This document shows positions 5,886 through 6,258 of a stretch of 6,258 nucleotides of DNA, piece by piece. This stretch comes from Caldithrix sp. (GTDB lineage Bacteria > KSB1 > UBA2214 > DYKH01): contig DYKH01000263.1 of the NCBI GenBank assembly GCA_020722685.1, positions 1 to 6,258 of the forward strand, read 5' to 3'. The position numbers and the translations under genes were made by a program. How positions within the stretch are numbered: position 1 is the first letter of the stretch; every line of letters starts with the position of its first letter. The notes beneath the pieces are model-generated. The model had not been told where the DNA came from. It made no database searches and saw nothing but the letters and a program-made list of their open reading frames with translations.

Positions 5886-6258
5886 ATGCCGATTTATGAA
5901 TACGTTTGCGCCAAGTGTCGCCGGCGCTCAAGCCTTCTGCTTCGCTCCATAAACGACACACCTGAGCTGAAATGCGAACACTGTGGCAGCGATCAGCTTA
6001 GGCGTATCATGTCCCGTTTTGCCGCCGTCAAGTCCGAGGAAAGCCGCTTAGAGTCCATGGCCGATCCCAGCAAATGGGGCGGATTGGACGAAAATAACCC
6101 TGCCAGCGTCGCCAAATTCATCAAGAAGATGGGCAGCGAGTTGGGCGAAGACATTGGGCGCGAGGAATTGGATGAAATGGCAGACGAGGCAGCTAAAGAA
6201 GCCGAATCCGGTTTTGCCGGCGAATCCGATTATTCCGGGGGCGGTCCCGGCGCTTCGG
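5886..6258 (+). CDS. FmdB-family zinc-ribbon protein, partial (runs off the right edge)
   Basis: An open frame of 124 codons with no stop before the window ends. It begins MPIYEYVCAKC, the hallmark opening of the FmdB/CxxC_CxxC_SSSS putative regulatory family. Two cysteine pairs, C8-x2-C11 and C30-x2-C33, should form a single zinc ribbon over residues 1-45. Beyond it lies an uncommonly long tail: SEESRLESMADPSKWGGLDE at about 50-69, then NPASVAKFIKKMGSELGEDI, an acidic helix (EELDEMADEAAKEAE) and a Gly/Ser-rich stretch at the edge. From memory, similar 'ADPS...GLDENNP.S.A..MKKMG.E.GED' tails occur on FmdB-type proteins in Chloroflexi and some other phyla. GAGGT at 5874-5878 precedes ATG 5886 by 7 bases. 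The role is unproven: FmdB was named from a formamidase gene cluster, and most members are uncharacterised. Confidence 0.88.
   Translation, partial: MPIYEYVCAKCRRRSSLLLRSINDTPELKCEHCGSDQLRRIMSRFAAVKSEESRLESMADPSKWGGLDENNPASVAKFIKKMGSELGEDIGREELDEMADEAAKEAESGFAGESDYSGGGPGAS

Overview
The window holds six genes, all on the + strand and tightly packed, with at most about 63 bases between neighbours: a GT9 heptosyltransferase-type glycosyltransferase, two tandem paralogous GT2 glycosyltransferases, a secreted two-lobed M16 zinc metallopeptidase, a small STAS-domain anti-anti-sigma-type protein, and an FmdB-type zinc-ribbon protein cut by the right edge. I see no RNA gene, CRISPR array, insertion sequence or convincing intrinsic terminator. 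No gene-free stretch exceeds about 65 bases.

Organism. GC content looks moderate (about half, judged by eye). Lipopolysaccharide-core-type glycosyltransferases point to a Gram-negative bacterium with an outer membrane. The M16 protein with an N-terminal signal peptide fits an envelope or periplasmic location. The combination would suit an FCB-group or candidate-phylum genome (KSB1 or Calditrichota-like), but this is an impression from gene content and not a demonstrated placement.

Layout. Bases 1-62 carry what looks like the end of an intergenic repeat and a TTGACA box that could serve the operon. The first three genes (63-2772) are joined by overlapping stop and start codons (TGATG, then TTGA), so they are probably one translationally coupled envelope-glycan unit. 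A 12-bp perfect tandem repeat sits on the stop codon of the second GT2. The peptidase (2836-5457) follows after 63 bases with its own Shine-Dalgarno sequence. A possible 17-codon mini-ORF then bridges it to the STAS gene (5504-5845), with ATGA overlaps at both ends. The FmdB-like gene (5886 to the edge) comes last, again with its own Shine-Dalgarno sequence.

How they may work together. The GT9 and the two GT2 enzymes probably add successive sugars to a lipopolysaccharide inner core on the cytoplasmic face of the inner membrane. The peptidase, STAS protein and zinc-ribbon protein have no evident biochemical link to that pathway. They may share transcription only. I found no clear previously undescribed system. 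The points most worth a second look are the asymmetric M16 active site, the double-ATGA mini-ORF, the orphan STAS protein and the conserved-looking tail of the FmdB protein.
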